Shown: positions 8,519 to 18,279 of the stretch, piece after piece
How the letters are laid out: every line of letters begins with the position of its first letter
Position numbering within the stretch: position 1 is the first letter of the stretch
NCBI RefSeq assembly: GCF_000373365.1
Contig: NZ_KB891208.1
Coordinates: 124,001 to 188,000, forward strand
Direction: 5' to 3'
Length of the DNA: 64,000 bases
Origin: Parafrankia discariae
GTDB lineage: Bacteria > Actinomycetota > Actinomycetes > Frankiales > Frankiaceae
Program-made: the position numbers and the translations under genes
Notes under the pieces: generated by a model
Told to the model about the DNA's origin: nothing
The model's database searches: none
Seen by the model: only the letters and a program-made list of their open reading frames with translations

Positions 8519-8529
8519 ATGCCGCCTGA
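8428..8529 (+). CDS. Short ORF (33 codons) overlapping the start of the second GH26 gene
   Basis: ATG 8428 lies five bases after a strong GGGAGGTGAG ribosome-binding site and opens a 33-codon frame beginning MLSVELIAFSKR and ending at TGA 8527-8529, inside the GH26 gene in another frame. The GH26 ATG at 8519 itself has no good ribosome-binding site, so this ORF may deliver ribosomes by coupling. The TTAGTAAAC element at 8453-8461 lies inside it. It could equally be chance. Confidence 0.3.
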   Translation: MLSVELIAFSKRLDLIQAPARRDDRPGGAAHAA

Positions 8530-11236
8530 CGAGTGGCAGGGCCACGACTTCGGCCGCCCTGACGTGACCCGCGCCGGCCGTGGCGACGAGCCGACCGGCG
8601 AATGGGTCGTCGACGACGGCCCCGCGGGCACCCGGTCGGCGTCCGACTGGTCGATCGGGGTCTACCGGCGCGGCGACGACGTTCCACCCCCTGACCGGGC
8701 TCCCCGCCCGCCTTTCGACCCCGAGATGCTCTCCTCCCGGCGCCGGCCGGCGCGGCGTCGTTCGCCGGCCCCGCCGATCGCCCCGTATCCGGAGGGCCCG
8801 GCCTACTCGGGATCCGCCGCGCGCGGCGAGTCCGGAGCGCGGTGGCCCGATGACCACGGGCCCGGCGATCGCGGACGGAACTCGGACGGGGCGCACCGCG
8901 ACCGCGACTCCAGATGGGACGTCCCCGGGTGGGACACCCCTGGACCCGACCGCCCCGAGGCACCGGAACGGCACGAGGCACCGGAACGGCCCGGACAGCG
9001 TCAGCCTGAGCGACGTCAGCCCGAGCCGCGTCAGCCCGAGCCGCGTCAGCCCGAGCCGCGTCAGCCCGAGCCGCGTCAGCCCGAGCCGCGTCAGCCCGAG
9101 CCGCGTCAGCCCGAGCCGCGTCGGTCCGAGCCGCGTCGGTCCGGACCCGGCTGGCCCGTGGACGGCGGCGGTGGTGATTCCGCGCCGGGGTACGACGGGT
9201 CCGGTCACGAGCGCGACCGCGGCCGGCACCGCGGCTCGGACGGGCGTCCCGACGCGGTGGGGTCCTGGGACGGGCCGGCGGCCGGGGCCGGCGAGCCCGC
9301 CCGCCCCGCCCCGTGGGCGGCACCGCCCTCGCGGGTGCCTCCGCCTCCGCCGCCGGAGTTGCCACCGTCGGAGTCGCCGCCCTCGGCGCGGCCATCCGGT
9401 GATCTCGCAACCCGGCATTTCCAGCGGCGGGACTTCGACAGCGAGTCCCGGCCCGGCGGGACGGGTTCCACCGGGCCGGGTGGGGCACGCGCCGACGAGA
9501 CGGTCATCCTGCCGCCGGCCCGCCCAAAGCAGAGCACGCGCGACCGCGGGGACCACGACCAGCGGAGCCGCCAGCCCGGCCGTGACCGGCGGTCCTCGGA
9601 GCGGAGCCCGGAGCGGACCCGCCGCCGGGACGGCCCGCGTGGGTGGACGCCCGAGGAGGGCACCGCCGTGCGGAAACGCTCCGCGCGGCCGGTGGCCGGG
9701 TCCGAGCGCGCCGAGCGGTCGGACGAACGCCCGGCGCGCTCCCCGCGGCCGGGTGGCCAGTCGCAGCGGCAGCACCGTGGGCAGGAACCTCCGGAGCAGT
9801 CGCGGCAGCGGCGTTCGGCCGCCGACCGCAACCGGCCCGAGAACAACCGGCCCGAGAACAACCGGCCCGAGGGCAGCCGGCCCGAGCGTGGCCGCTCCGA
9901 GCGTGGCCGGCCCGAGCGTGGCCGTTCCGAGCGTTCGCAACCCGGGTCCGCCGGCGGCCACCTCACCGGGGTGCTGCCCATCGCCGACCCCGTCAGCGAC
10001 GGGCACGGTTCCGCGCGGTCCGCCCGGCCGGCGCCGGCGGCCGACGCCTCGCTGCCGCACCGGGTCACTGACTGGATCATCGAGCACTGGGGTGCGAAGC
10101 CCGGGCGGCACCCGTACCTGCCGGTGGGCCTGGTCGCCCTGGCCGCGGTGCTGGCCCTGGTCGCCTGGATGCTCGGGCCGGCCCAGAACAGCCCGGCGAA
10201 CGTGGCCGCGGGCCCGGTCACGCCGACCCCGTCCGCCGCGCCCTCGCCGGCCGCTGTGCCGCCGCCGGCACCCGCCTCGGCCGAGGCGGCGGCCGGGTCC
10301 GGCGCGGCCGCCCCGCCACCGGGGCCGGCGACCCGGGTGGCGCGGGCGGCGACCGCGGGGAGTTTCCCCAGCGGGGTGGCCGCGCACACGGTGGCCGAGG
10401 CCACGGCCTGGGCACAGTTCCGTGGCCGGCCGGTGGACGTGGTGGTCACCTACACCGACCGCAACAGCTGGGACGCGATCGTGAACCCCTGGATCGGTCG
10501 CAGCGCGTCGACGTTCTCCAACTTCGCCGGAACCCTGGTAATCAGTGTTCCGCTTTTCCCTGACTCGGGCCCGGAGCTGGGGAATCTCGCCGACTGCGCC
10601 GCCGGCGACTACAACGCGAAATGGCGCCAGTTCGGCCGGTGGCTGGTGAGCGAGGGCCGCGGGGACTCGTTCGTCCGCCTCGGCTGGGAGTTCAACGGCG
10701 ACTGGTTCGTCTGGCGGGCCTCGACGAGCCCGACGGCCTACGTGCAGTGTTTCCGTAACGCCTCGGCGTCGATCAAGCAGACGAGCCCGAAGGTCCGCAT
10801 CGACTGGAACATCAACGCCCACGGGCCGCACAGTGCCTTCGCCGTCTACCCGGGCGACCCGTACGTCGACGTCATCGGCATCGACAGCTACGACCAGTAC
10901 CCGCCGAGCCCGACCCTCGCCGCCTTCGACGCCCAGTGCAACGCCACCGAGGGGCTGTGCCAGGTGATCAGTTTCGCCCGCCTGCACGGCAAGCTGTTCT
11001 CGGTACCGGAGTGGGGTGTGGTCAGCCAGCAGAACACCAAGGCCGGCGCCGTCGGCCAGTCGGGCGGCGACAACCCGCTCTACATCGAGCGGATGTTCAA
11101 CATCTTCGAGAGCAACGCGACCATTCTCGCCTACGAGGCGTATTTCAGCGACGACGTTCCGGGGAACGTCCACTCGTCGCTGCTCAACCCCAACCGGCAC
11201 CCACGCTCGGCGGACACCTACAAACGGCTCTGGTGA
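8519..11236 (+). CDS. Large membrane-anchored GH26-like glycoside hydrolase (second copy)
   Basis: The 905-residue protein has a very long low-complexity cytoplasmic region (1-530, rich in Arg, Pro, Glu, Gly), a transmembrane helix (about 533-555), a Pro/Ala-rich spacer (to about 600) and a GH26-like catalytic domain. E724 in RLGWEFNGDW is the predicted acid/base and E831 in VPEWG the nucleophile. The catalytic domain is clearly paralogous to that at 1257-2777. The disordered tail contains two arrays of five-residue repeats (RQPEP units and NRPEN/ERGRS units). ATG 8519 is the only usual start after the in-frame stop at 8471. Predicted topology is N-in, C-out. A 500-residue disordered intracellular part on an extracellular glycosidase is unusual and may interact with other envelope or division proteins. 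Confidence 0.8.
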   Translation: MPPDEWQGHDFGRPDVTRAGRGDEPTGEWVVDDGPAGTRSASDWSIGVYRRGDDVPPPDRAPRPPFDPEMLSSRRRPARRRSPAPPIAPYPEGPAYSGSAARGESGARWPDDHGPGDRGRNSDGAHRDRDSRWDVPGWDTPGPDRPEAPERHEAPERPGQRQPERRQPEPRQPEPRQPEPRQPEPRQPEPRQPEPRQPEPRRSEPRRSGPGWPVDGGGGDSAPGYDGSGHERDRGRHRGSDGRPDAVGSWDGPAAGAGEPARPAPWAAPPSRVPPPPPPELPPSESPPSARPSGDLATRHFQRRDFDSESRPGGTGSTGPGGARADETVILPPARPKQSTRDRGDHDQRSRQPGRDRRSSERSPERTRRRDGPRGWTPEEGTAVRKRSARPVAGSERAERSDERPARSPRPGGQSQRQHRGQEPPEQSRQRRSAADRNRPENNRPENNRPEGSRPERGRSERGRPERGRSERSQPGSAGGHLTGVLPIADPVSDGHGSARSARPAPAADASLPHRVTDWIIEHWGAKPGRHPYLPVGLVALAAVLALVAWMLGPAQNSPANVAAGPVTPTPSAAPSPAAVPPPAPASAEAAAGSGAAAPPPGPATRVARAATAGSFPSGVAAHTVAEATAWAQFRGRPVDVVVTYTDRNSWDAIVNPWIGRSASTFSNFAGTLVISVPLFPDSGPELGNLADCAAGDYNAKWRQFGRWLVSEGRGDSFVRLGWEFNGDWFVWRASTSPTAYVQCFRNASASIKQTSPKVRIDWNINAHGPHSAFAVYPGDPYVDVIGIDSYDQYPPSPTLAAFDAQCNATEGLCQVISFARLHGKLFSVPEWGVVSQQNTKAGAVGQSGGDNPLYIERMFNIFESNATILAYEAYFSDDVPGNVHSSLLNPNRHPRSADTYKRLW
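8999..9133 (+). repeat. 15-bp tandem repeat coding for RQPEP units
   Basis: Nine 15-base units. Seven in the middle (9014-9118) are identical copies of CGTCAGCCCGAGCCG, and the flanking units are degenerate. The period is a multiple of three, so it adds five-residue blocks to the cytoplasmic tail of the second GH26 protein without breaking the frame. Such arrays change copy number by slippage. Confidence 0.9.
9830..9934 (+). repeat. Second 15-bp repeat array in the same gene
   Basis: Seven 15-base units beginning AACCGGCCCGAGAAC and diverging to GGCCGCTCCGAGCGT. They encode NRPEN, SRPER and GRSER blocks, again in frame and in the disordered tail. Confidence 0.8.
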
Positions 11237-11320
11237 ACGCCCACGCGGGACCCCGGGCAGAGTCAGGTAAGCGACCCCGGGCGGAACCGGGTCGGCGGCC
11301 CCGGGCGGAGCCGGGCCGGG

Positions 11321-11734
11321 TCAGGCGGAGCCGGAGCGGCCGGCGTCGTCGTGGAGTCCACCGACGAACGCCTCGGCCACCTGCACCTGCTCGCGCAGCG
11401 TGATCAGCTTCTCCTCGGCGAGGGCGACCCAGGTCGCCAGCCGGGCCTGGAGCTCGGCGCGGCGCTCGGCGGGCAGGTCCGCCCGCTCGAGCTCGTCGCG
11501 CAGCACGAGCAGGGAGCGCATCTCCTCCAGAGTGAAACCGAGCGGCTTCATCTTCCTGATCAGGAAGAGCCGGTCGACCGCGTCGTCGTCGTAGAGGCGG
11601 AAGCCGCCCACCGTTCGACCGACCGGCATCAGGAGCCCGGCTTCCTCGTAGTACCGAACCGTGCGCAGGGACAGCCCGACTCGCGCGGCGACATCCCCGA
11701 TCTGGTGGACGTCACGGCGTCGCGTGGTGGACAA
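11321..11734 (-). CDS. MerR-family transcriptional regulator
   Basis: The 137-residue protein has an N-terminal winged helix-turn-helix (HQIGDVAARVGLSLRTVRYYEEAGLL) with the MerR RYYE motif, the wing GGFRLYDDDAVDRL, and a dimerisation coiled coil to about residue 120. There is no Cys cluster for metals, so the inducer is unknown. TTG 11734 is chosen because TAAGGG precedes it by about six bases and it gives a typical MerR N-terminus. ATG 11818 upstream would add 28 atypical residues. It is convergent with the second GH26 gene and divergent from mfd. MerR proteins usually act on their own divergent promoter region. Confidence 0.85.
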   Translation of the reverse strand: MSTTRRRDVHQIGDVAARVGLSLRTVRYYEEAGLLMPVGRTVGGFRLYDDDAVDRLFLIRKMKPLGFTLEEMRSLLVLRDELERADLPAERRAELQARLATWVALAEEKLITLREQVQVAEAFVGGLHDDAGRSGSA

Positions 11735-12225
11735 GTCGACCCTTACGTCAGCATCTGGCGCCGGTGGCAAACCGGGCGTCTGACGACTGTACGTCGATCC
11801 GTCACGCGGCGCCCGCATCTCGATCGGACGCCCTGCCGTAGGCTGGTCATATCGACCCCGCCGCCCGGGAACCTCACCGGGGACGGCTGCGTCCTGGACG
11901 CCTCCGCACCCAGGGTGGCTCCGTATCCGGGGGTTCCCTCGCCGCGGCGGTGTGGTCCGCGGGGGTGCCCCTCCGGGTCGGTGCCACGACCGGTACGGCG
12001 CCGCGTCCGGGGTACACCTCTTCGGTACCCAGCGGGGTGGTCGGCCCGCCGGTGGAGATGCCCTCCGCCGGATTCCCACCGCCGGCGATCCTCACGGCCG
12101 GCAGTACCGCCTGTCGGATCGCTGTTGCAACCGGAGTCGGCCGTCGTCTGGCCGCATCGCCGTGGCCGCCGCGTAGTCCGTCGGCACCGGATTCGCTAGC
12201 ACTGGAGAGGCACGGGACGGATCAC
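11735..12225. promoter_or_regulatory. Divergent region between the MerR gene and mfd
   Basis: About 490 bases without a supported gene. It should contain the mfd promoter and the MerR operator. An imperfect dyad around GACGACTGTACGTCG (about 11784-11798) is the only symmetrical site I noticed. Confidence 0.35.
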
Positions 12226-15200
12226 ATGACCCTCGCGCCGCTGCTTGACGCCCTAGTCACCCGCCCCGGCGGCGACCCGGCGCTGACCCGCGCGCTGGCC
12301 TCGTCGGACGAACCCGTCCTCGACCTGGCCGGGCCCGCGGCGCTGCGCCCGTTCGCGGTGGCGGCGATGGCCCGGACCGGCCGCACCGTCCTGGCGGTGA
12401 CGGCGACCGGCCGTGAGGCCGAGGACCTGGCCGACGCGGTGGGCAGCCTGCTGGGGCCCGAGCGTGTCGCGGTGTACCCGAGCTGGGAGACGCTGCCGCA
12501 CGAGCGGCTCTCGCCACGGGCGGACACCGTCGGGCGGCGGCTGGCCGTCCTGCGCCGGCTCGCGCACCCGGGCACCGGCGGTGCCACCGGGGCGGGCCCG
12601 CTGGCCGTCGTGGTGGCACCGGTCCGCTCGGTGCTCCAGCCCCAGGTGGCCCGGCTGGGTGAGCTCGCCCCGGTCGCGCTGGCGAAGGGTGACACCGCCG
12701 ACCTCGAGGACGTCACCGCCCGCCTGGTGGGCATCGCCTACCACCGGGTCGACCTGGTCGAGCGGCGCGGCGAGATGGCCGTCCGCGGCGGGATCCTCGA
12801 CGTCTTCCCGCCGACCGAGGAACACCCGCTGCGGATCGAGTTCTTCGGCGACGAGGTGGACGACATCCGCCGCTTCTCCGTCGCCGACCAGCGCGCGCTG
12901 CCCGCGGAGGACGGCGAGCCGGCGGCCGAGCTGTTCGCGCCGCCGTGCCGGGAGCTGCTGCTCACCGACGAGGTCCGGGCCCGCGCGGCGGAGCTGGCGC
13001 GGGAGCACCCGCAGCTCGTCGACATGCTCGACAAGATCGCCGAGGGCATCCCGGTGGAGGGCATGGAGGCGCTCGCGCCCGTGCTCACCGACGAGATGAC
13101 CCTGCTGCTCGACGAGCTGCCGGCGGGCTCACGGGTGCTGGTCTGCGACCCCGAGCGGGTGCGCACCCGGGCCGGCGAGCTGGTCCGGACCAGCCAGGAG
13201 TTCCTGGACGCCTCATGGAGCGTCGCGGCGCTCGGCGGCGGGGCGCCGATCGACCTGGGCGCGGCGACCTACCGCTCGGTCTCGGACGTCCGGGAGCGGG
13301 CCGCCGAGCTGGGTATCCCCTGGTGGTCCGTCAGCCCGTTCGCCGCCGACCCGGCAGGCGGCGCTGACGACACCTTCGGCGACGACACCGTCGTCGCCAG
13401 CCTGCGGCCGGCCACGGCCTACCACGGGGACACCGCGCGGGCCACCGCGGACATCAAGGGCTGGCTCGCCGACTCCTGGCGGGTGCTGCTCGTCACCGAG
13501 GGCCACGGCCCGGCGCAACGGCTCGTCGAGATGATGCGGGAGGCCGACCTCGGCGCCCGGCTGGCGGCCGACGCCGAACTGGCGGCCGGGGTGGCCGTCG
13601 TCACCCAGGCCCAGCTCGGTGACGGGTTCGTCAGCCCCACGCTGCGTCTCGCCGTGCTCACCGAGACCGACCTCGCCGGCGCCCGCGGGGTCACCACCCG
13701 GGACATGCGCCGGATGCCGAGCCGGCGCCGCAAGGGCATCGATCCACTGGCGCTGAGCGCCGGCGACCTCGTCGTGCACGACGCGCACGGCGTCGGCCGC
13801 TACGTGGAGATGGTCACCCGCACGGTGGCCGGCGCCAAGCGCGAGTACCTGCTGCTCGAGTACGCCCGCGGCGACCGGCTCTACGTGCCGACCGACCAGC
13901 TCGAGCAGATCAGCCGCTACGTCGGCGGCGAGGGCCCGAGCCTGGACCGCATCGGCGGCGCCGACTGGGGCAAGCGCAAGAGCCGGGCCCGCAAGGCGGT
14001 CAAGGAGATCGCCGGCGAGCTGATCCGGCTGTACAGCGCCCGGATGGCCGCCCCCGGCCACGCCTTCGGCCCCGACAGCCCCTGGCAGCGCGAACTGGAG
14101 GACGCCTTCCCCTTCCGGGAGACACCCGACCAGCTCGCGGCCATCGACGAGGTCAAGGCCGACATGGAGAAGCCCGTCCCGATGGACAGGGTGATCTGCG
14201 GTGACGTCGGCTACGGCAAGACCGAGATCGCCGTCCGGGCCGCCTTCAAGGCGGTCACCGACGGCCGCCAGGTCGCCGTGCTCGTCCCGACCACGCTGCT
14301 CGTCCAGCAGCACTTCCAGACCTTCGCCGAGCGGTACGCGCCGTTCCCGGTCACGGTGAAGGCGGTGAGCCGGTTCAACGCGCCGTCCGAGCAGCGCGCC
14401 GTGCTCGACGGCCTCGCCAACGGCACGGTGGACGTCGTCATCGGCACACACCGCCTGCTCTCCAACGAGACGAAGTTCTCCGACCTGGGCCTGGTGATCG
14501 TCGACGAGGAGCAGCGCTTCGGCGTCGAGCACAAGGAACACCTGAAGAAGATGCGGACCGCGGTCGACGTGCTCACCATGAGCGCCACGCCGATCCCGCG
14601 GACCCTGGAGATGTCGATCACCGGCATCCGGGAGCTGTCGACGATCGACACCCCGCCCGAGGAGCGTCATCCGGTGCTGACCTCGGTGGCGCCCTACGAG
14701 CCGCGCCAGGTGACCGCGGCCATCCGCCGCGAGCTGCTGCGCGAGGGGCAGGTGTTCTTCATCCACAACCGGGTGGAGAGCATCGACCGGGCCGCCGCCG
14801 CGCTGCGCGAGCTGGTCCCCGAGGCGCGGATCGCCACCGCGCACGGCCAGATGAACGAGGACGCGCTCGAACAGGTCATGGTCTCCTTCTGGGAGAAGAA
14901 GTTCGACGTCCTGGTCTGCACGACGATCGTCGAGTCGGGCCTGGACATCTCGAACGCGAACACGCTGATCGTCGAGCGGGCCGACAACTTCGGGCTCTCC
15001 CAGCTGCACCAGCTGCGCGGGCGGGTCGGCCGGGGCCGCGAGCGGGCCTACGCCTACTTCCTGTACCCGGCGGACCGGCCGCTCTCGGAGACCGCGCACG
15101 ACCGGCTGGCCACCATCGCCCAGCACAACGACCTGGGCGCCGGCATGGCCGTCGCGATGAAGGACCTGGAGATCCGCGGCGCCGGGAACCTGCTCGGTGG

Positions 15201-15780
15201 CGAGCAGTCCGGCCACATCGCGTCAGTCGGCTTCGACCTGTACGTCCGGATGGTCGGCGAGGCCGTCGCCGAGTACAAGGGCGAGGCGGAGGAGCCACCG
15301 GAGGTCAAGGTCGAGCTGCCCGTCGACGCGAACCTGCCGCACGACTACGTGCCCAGCGAGCGGCTGCGGCTCGACGCCTACCGCCGGCTGGCCGGCGCGG
15401 TCTCCGACACCGACATCGCCGAGGTCCGCGGCGAGCTGGCCGACCGGTTCGGCCCGCTGCCCGAGCCGGTGGAGAACCTGCTCGCCGTTGCCGGCCTGCG
15501 GGTGCTCGCCCGCCGGTTCGGCGTCACCGAGATCACGGTCGCCGGCCGGCAGGTCCGGTTCGCCCCGCTGGACCTGCGGGAGAGCCAGACCCTGCGGCTG
15601 ACCAGGCTCTACAAGGGCGCGGTGGTCAAGCCGGCCGTGCGCACGGTGCTGGTGCCGGCACCCACCGAGACCGGCCGGATCGGCTCCCGCCCGCTGCGTG
15701 ACCGCGCGCTGCTGGCCTGGGCCGGCCAGCTGCTGGAGGCCGTCGCCGGTGACTCGGTGGCCGCCGCCGCGAGCCGGTGA
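12226..15780 (+). CDS. mfd: Transcription-repair coupling factor
   Basis: Mfd displaces RNA polymerase stalled at lesions and recruits UvrA. The 1184-residue protein has the UvrB-like N-terminal module, the RNA-polymerase-interacting Tudor-like domain starting near G513 ([14 protein letters not shown]), then the RecG-type translocase: Walker A GDVGYGKT with K665, DEEQRF at 760-765, [12 protein letters not shown], and [15 protein letters not shown]. The C-terminal TRCF domain is complete. ATG 12226 follows a GGGACGG ribosome-binding site, and its length fits the family. It is followed by the SurA-like and mazG genes, a common actinobacterial order. Confidence 0.97.
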   Translation: MTLAPLLDALVTRPGGDPALTRALASSDEPVLDLAGPAALRPFAVAAMARTGRTVLAVTATGREAEDLADAVGSLLGPERVAVYPSWETLPHERLSPRADTVGRRLAVLRRLAHPGTGGATGAGPLAVVVAPVRSVLQPQVARLGELAPVALAKGDTADLEDVTARLVGIAYHRVDLVERRGEMAVRGGILDVFPPTEEHPLRIEFFGDEVDDIRRFSVADQRALPAEDGEPAAELFAPPCRELLLTDEVRARAAELAREHPQLVDMLDKIAEGIPVEGMEALAPVLTDEMTLLLDELPAGSRVLVCDPERVRTRAGELVRTSQEFLDASWSVAALGGGAPIDLGAATYRSVSDVRERAAELGIPWWSVSPFAADPAGGADDTFGDDTVVASLRPATAYHGDTARATADIKGWLADSWRVLLVTEGHGPAQRLVEMMREADLGARLAADAELAAGVAVVTQAQLGDGFVSPTLRLAVLTETDLAGARGVTTRDMRRMPSRRRKGIDPLALSAGDLVVHDAHGVGRYVEMVTRTVAGAKREYLLLEYARGDRLYVPTDQLEQISRYVGGEGPSLDRIGGADWGKRKSRARKAVKEIAGELIRLYSARMAAPGHAFGPDSPWQRELEDAFPFRETPDQLAAIDEVKADMEKPVPMDRVICGDVGYGKTEIAVRAAFKAVTDGRQVAVLVPTTLLVQQHFQTFAERYAPFPVTVKAVSRFNAPSEQRAVLDGLANGTVDVVIGTHRLLSNETKFSDLGLVIVDEEQRFGVEHKEHLKKMRTAVDVLTMSATPIPRTLEMSITGIRELSTIDTPPEERHPVLTSVAPYEPRQVTAAIRRELLREGQVFFIHNRVESIDRAAAALRELVPEARIATAHGQMNEDALEQVMVSFWEKKFDVLVCTTIVESGLDISNANTLIVERADNFGLSQLHQLRGRVGRGRERAYAYFLYPADRPLSETAHDRLATIAQHNDLGAGMAVAMKDLEIRGAGNLLGGEQSGHIASVGFDLYVRMVGEAVAEYKGEAEEPPEVKVELPVDANLPHDYVPSERLRLDAYRRLAGAVSDTDIAEVRGELADRFGPLPEPVENLLAVAGLRVLARRFGVTEITVAGRQVRFAPLDLRESQTLRLTRLYKGAVVKPAVRTVLVPAPTETGRIGSRPLRDRALLAWAGQLLEAVAGDSVAAAASR

Positions 15781-15801
15781 GAACCACGGCGGAGCGTCCC
15801 A

Positions 15802-15834
15802 TACCGTCCAAGTGATAGCCCTGTACCGTTCAAG
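15802..15834 (+). promoter_or_regulatory. Direct repeat spaced by 22 bp upstream of the SurA-like gene
   Basis: TACCGTCCAAG (15802-15812) and TACCGTTCAAG (15824-15834) differ by one base and are 22 bases apart, two helical turns, which suits a dimeric DNA-binding protein. A related TACGGT on the other strand follows at about 15848. Operator function is inferred. Confidence 0.4.
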
Positions 15835-15860
15835 CCCGGCGAGCGGATACGGTCAGCACT

Positions 15861-16616
15861 GTGAAGTTTCCGCGTCTTCTGGCCGGGCTCGGGCTCGTCG
15901 TGCTCACCGGCATCGCAGGTACCGCATGCACGACGCACGCCGGGGCCGCCGCGCAGGTCGGATCGAGCACGATCGAGACGTCCACGGTGCGCGGGATCGT
16001 CGACCGCGGCTTCGAGGCCGTCTCGGCCGTCCCCGCCCAGCAGGCGGCCCAGAGCCTGGACCGGGCCGAGCTGCAGCGCCGCACGCTGACCACCCTGGTG
16101 CAGCTCCAGGTGCTCGAGTCCGAGGCGGACCGCCTCGGGGTCACGCTGAGCAGCCAGGACGTCGACGCCTACTACCAGGCGTACGCCGTGCTGCAGTTCG
16201 GCAGCGTCGAGGCCTTCGAGACGCGGGCGGCCGCGGCCGGCTTCGCCAAGAAGGACGTCGGCGTGATCGTGCGCACCGGCGCGCTGGAATCCGCCCTCGG
16301 TGACAAGATCGCGCCCACCACGCTCGCCTCGGTGGCCGACGCCCGCGCGCAGTACGACAGCATCGTGGCGCAGGTCGGCGACCTTCCGCTGACCTTCGAG
16401 GCGGCCCGGCCGTACCTGCAGCGCTTCCTGGCGACCGACCAGCGCGCGGTCAAGCTCCGCCCGCTGCTGACCGCGGCCGCCGACCGGGAGCACGTCTCGA
16501 TCAACCCGCGCTTCGGCTCGTGGGACGACCAGCAGTTCGCCGTGGTCTCCGCCCCCGGGACGATCGCCACGACGGCCGCGCCGGAGTCCGCGCTCGACCT
16601 GACCCTGGGCTCCTGA
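15861..16616 (+). CDS. Exported SurA-N-like protein (possible lipoprotein chaperone)
   Basis: The 251-residue protein starts with GTG 15861 and a signal sequence (KFPRLLAGLGLVVL) ending near C23. The box GTAC lacks the usual Leu/Val at -3, so lipidation is uncertain. The body is helical (ELQRRTLTTLVQLQVLESEADRLGV, then DVDAYYQAYA) as in the SurA N-terminal chaperone domain, and no PPIase domain follows. It lies between mfd and mazG, as related genes do in other actinobacteria. It probably assists folding of exported proteins. Confidence 0.65.
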   Translation: MKFPRLLAGLGLVVLTGIAGTACTTHAGAAAQVGSSTIETSTVRGIVDRGFEAVSAVPAQQAAQSLDRAELQRRTLTTLVQLQVLESEADRLGVTLSSQDVDAYYQAYAVLQFGSVEAFETRAAAAGFAKKDVGVIVRTGALESALGDKIAPTTLASVADARAQYDSIVAQVGDLPLTFEAARPYLQRFLATDQRAVKLRPLLTAAADREHVSINPRFGSWDDQQFAVVSAPGTIATTAAPESALDLTLGS

Positions 16617-16621
16617 CCGGC

Positions 16622-17920
16622 GTGACCAGCCGCGTGACCGGCGGGAGAACCCGCATCACCCTGGTCTCCACCAGCGCCCGGGTGGCCCCCGGTCTGTTGA
16701 CCGCCGCCGCCTGGGACGTGCTCCGCTCGGCCCGGGTCTGGACGGCCAGCCCGGACCACCCGCAGGCCGCGGCGCTGCGCGAGGCCGGCGTCGAGGTCTC
16801 GGTGCTGCGGTCGGCGTCGCCCGCCGAGCCCGGCGTGGAGGTCGACCCGGTCGCCGAGCTGCGGGCCGCGGCCGGGCCGGGTGCCGAGGTCGCGTGGCTG
16901 CTCGACCCGGTCTCACCGACCGCGGCCGACCGCGTGCTGCGCGCCGCCGCCCGCGCCGGCCGGGACGCCGCCGGCCGGGACGCCGCCGGCCGGGACCACC
17001 TCGCGTGGCCGGGGGTCGAGGTCGAGCTGCTGGTCGCCACCCGCGAGCTGCCCGGGTCGGCGCTGCTCGACGCGGTCGCGGTCATGGACCGGCTGCGCTC
17101 GCCCGGCGGCTGCCCCTGGGACGCCGAGCAGACCCACGTCTCGCTGGCGCCCTACCTGCTCGAGGAGGCCTACGAGGCCTACCAGGCCATCGAGGACGGC
17201 GATCTCGCGGAGCTGCGCGAGGAGCTGGGCGACGTCCTCATGCAGGTGCTCTTCCACGCCCGGGTCGCCGCCGAGGCCGGCGGGGCGGGCTGGGACGTCG
17301 ACGACGTCGCGGCCGGGCTGACCGCCAAGCTGGTCCGCCGCCACCCGCACGTGTTCGGTGACGTCGCCGTCTCCGGGGCGGACGACGTCGTCACCAACTG
17401 GGACGCGATCAAGGCTGTGGAGAAGGGCCGGAAGTCGGTGACGGAGGGCGTGCCGCTGTCCGCGCCGGCGCTCTTCCTGACCGCCAAGCTGCTGCGGCGG
17501 GCCGCGAAGCTCGGACTCCCGCCGGAGCTGGCGCTGCCCCGCCACCCGGCGGACAACGGCACCGATGCCGATGCCGCCAGGACCGCCAGCGATGCCGGGG
17601 CCGGTGTGCCACACCTCGTCGCGGAGCTGGCCCGGGAGATCGGGACCGCCGGGGCGGGCACCGGCGCCGAGGAGCGGATCGGGGATCTGCTGTTCGCCGC
17701 GGTCGTGCTGGCCGGGGAGCGGGGCGTCGACCCGGAGACCGCGCTGCGTGGGCGGGCCCGGCTGTTCCGGGACACGTTGGCCCGGGCCGAGCACGCCGCC
17801 CTCGCCCGCGGCGAGGAGCCCGGTGGGCTGGCCGCCGACAGCTGGCGAGACCTGTGGGCAGCCGCGAGCCCTCCCCCGCTGGAGCGGGGCGCCGCGGGCG
17901 GGCCGGTGCGCGAGCCCTGA
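16622..17920 (+). CDS. mazG: Nucleoside triphosphate pyrophosphohydrolase
   Basis: MazG hydrolyses NTPs to NMP and pyrophosphate, cleaning the nucleotide pool. The 432-residue protein has an N-terminal region of about 140 residues and the MazG core near SPGGCPWDAEQTH. The metal motif is EExxE at E181/E182/E185 and ExxD at E201/D204. A second helical part carries GDLLFAAVVLAGERGVDPETALR. GTG 16622, five bases after the preceding stop, is chosen, and GTG 16634 is an alternative. The N-terminal part looks like the degenerate tetrapyrrole-methylase-like domain of actinobacterial MazG. Confidence 0.88.
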   Translation: MTSRVTGGRTRITLVSTSARVAPGLLTAAAWDVLRSARVWTASPDHPQAAALREAGVEVSVLRSASPAEPGVEVDPVAELRAAAGPGAEVAWLLDPVSPTAADRVLRAAARAGRDAAGRDAAGRDHLAWPGVEVELLVATRELPGSALLDAVAVMDRLRSPGGCPWDAEQTHVSLAPYLLEEAYEAYQAIEDGDLAELREELGDVLMQVLFHARVAAEAGGAGWDVDDVAAGLTAKLVRRHPHVFGDVAVSGADDVVTNWDAIKAVEKGRKSVTEGVPLSAPALFLTAKLLRRAAKLGLPPELALPRHPADNGTDADAARTASDAGAGVPHLVAELAREIGTAGAGTGAEERIGDLLFAAVVLAGERGVDPETALRGRARLFRDTLARAEHAALARGEEPGGLAADSWRDLWAAASPPPLERGAAGGPVREP

Positions 17921-18279
17921 CCGGGCGTCGAGGAACTACGCAGGCCGGATACCGCCGTCCGGCGATGCGTGGCGGATGGGTGAGTGTCCTGGCTGTCACT
18001 CAACCGCCGCGGTTCCTCAGCGCCGTGCATACAGGCCTGGTAGGCGTGAATATTCTCCACCTCCGGCCTTCTCCGGCCTTCTCCGGGATTCCCGGTGCTC
18101 CGCCGCGCACCTCTGCCTCCCGGTGACACGACCCCCCGAGCCCCGGCCGCGTCCCGCGTCCCGCGGGTGATCATGGTGTTCCGCGGTGCCGCCGTCATGG
18201 TGGGCGGGCGGCGTTGGCCCTGACAGCCGCGCCCGACCAGCCTCGCCGAATTACCCGGCCTTGCGTCTAGCCTCGGAGC
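17921..18279. other. Intergenic region between mazG and the S49 peptidase gene
   Basis: 359 bases with no gene. A small hairpin (GCCGGA at 17944-17949 with TCCGGC at 17958-17963) may help end mazG transcription. CTCCGGCCTT is repeated at about 18059-18080. Confidence 0.4.

Noticed and set aside
8999-9133. Regular repeats that could be taken for a CRISPR array
   Set aside because: Units are 15 bases, contiguous without spacers, and coding in frame.
8453-11200. Long open frame (915 codons) on the minus strand opposite the second GH26 gene
   Set aside because: It is Arg/Gly-rich, has no domain and mirrors the codon structure of the GH26 gene, which has clear catalytic motifs.
13213-15216. 667-codon minus-strand frame inside mfd
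   Set aside because: Shadow of mfd, with no recognisable protein features.
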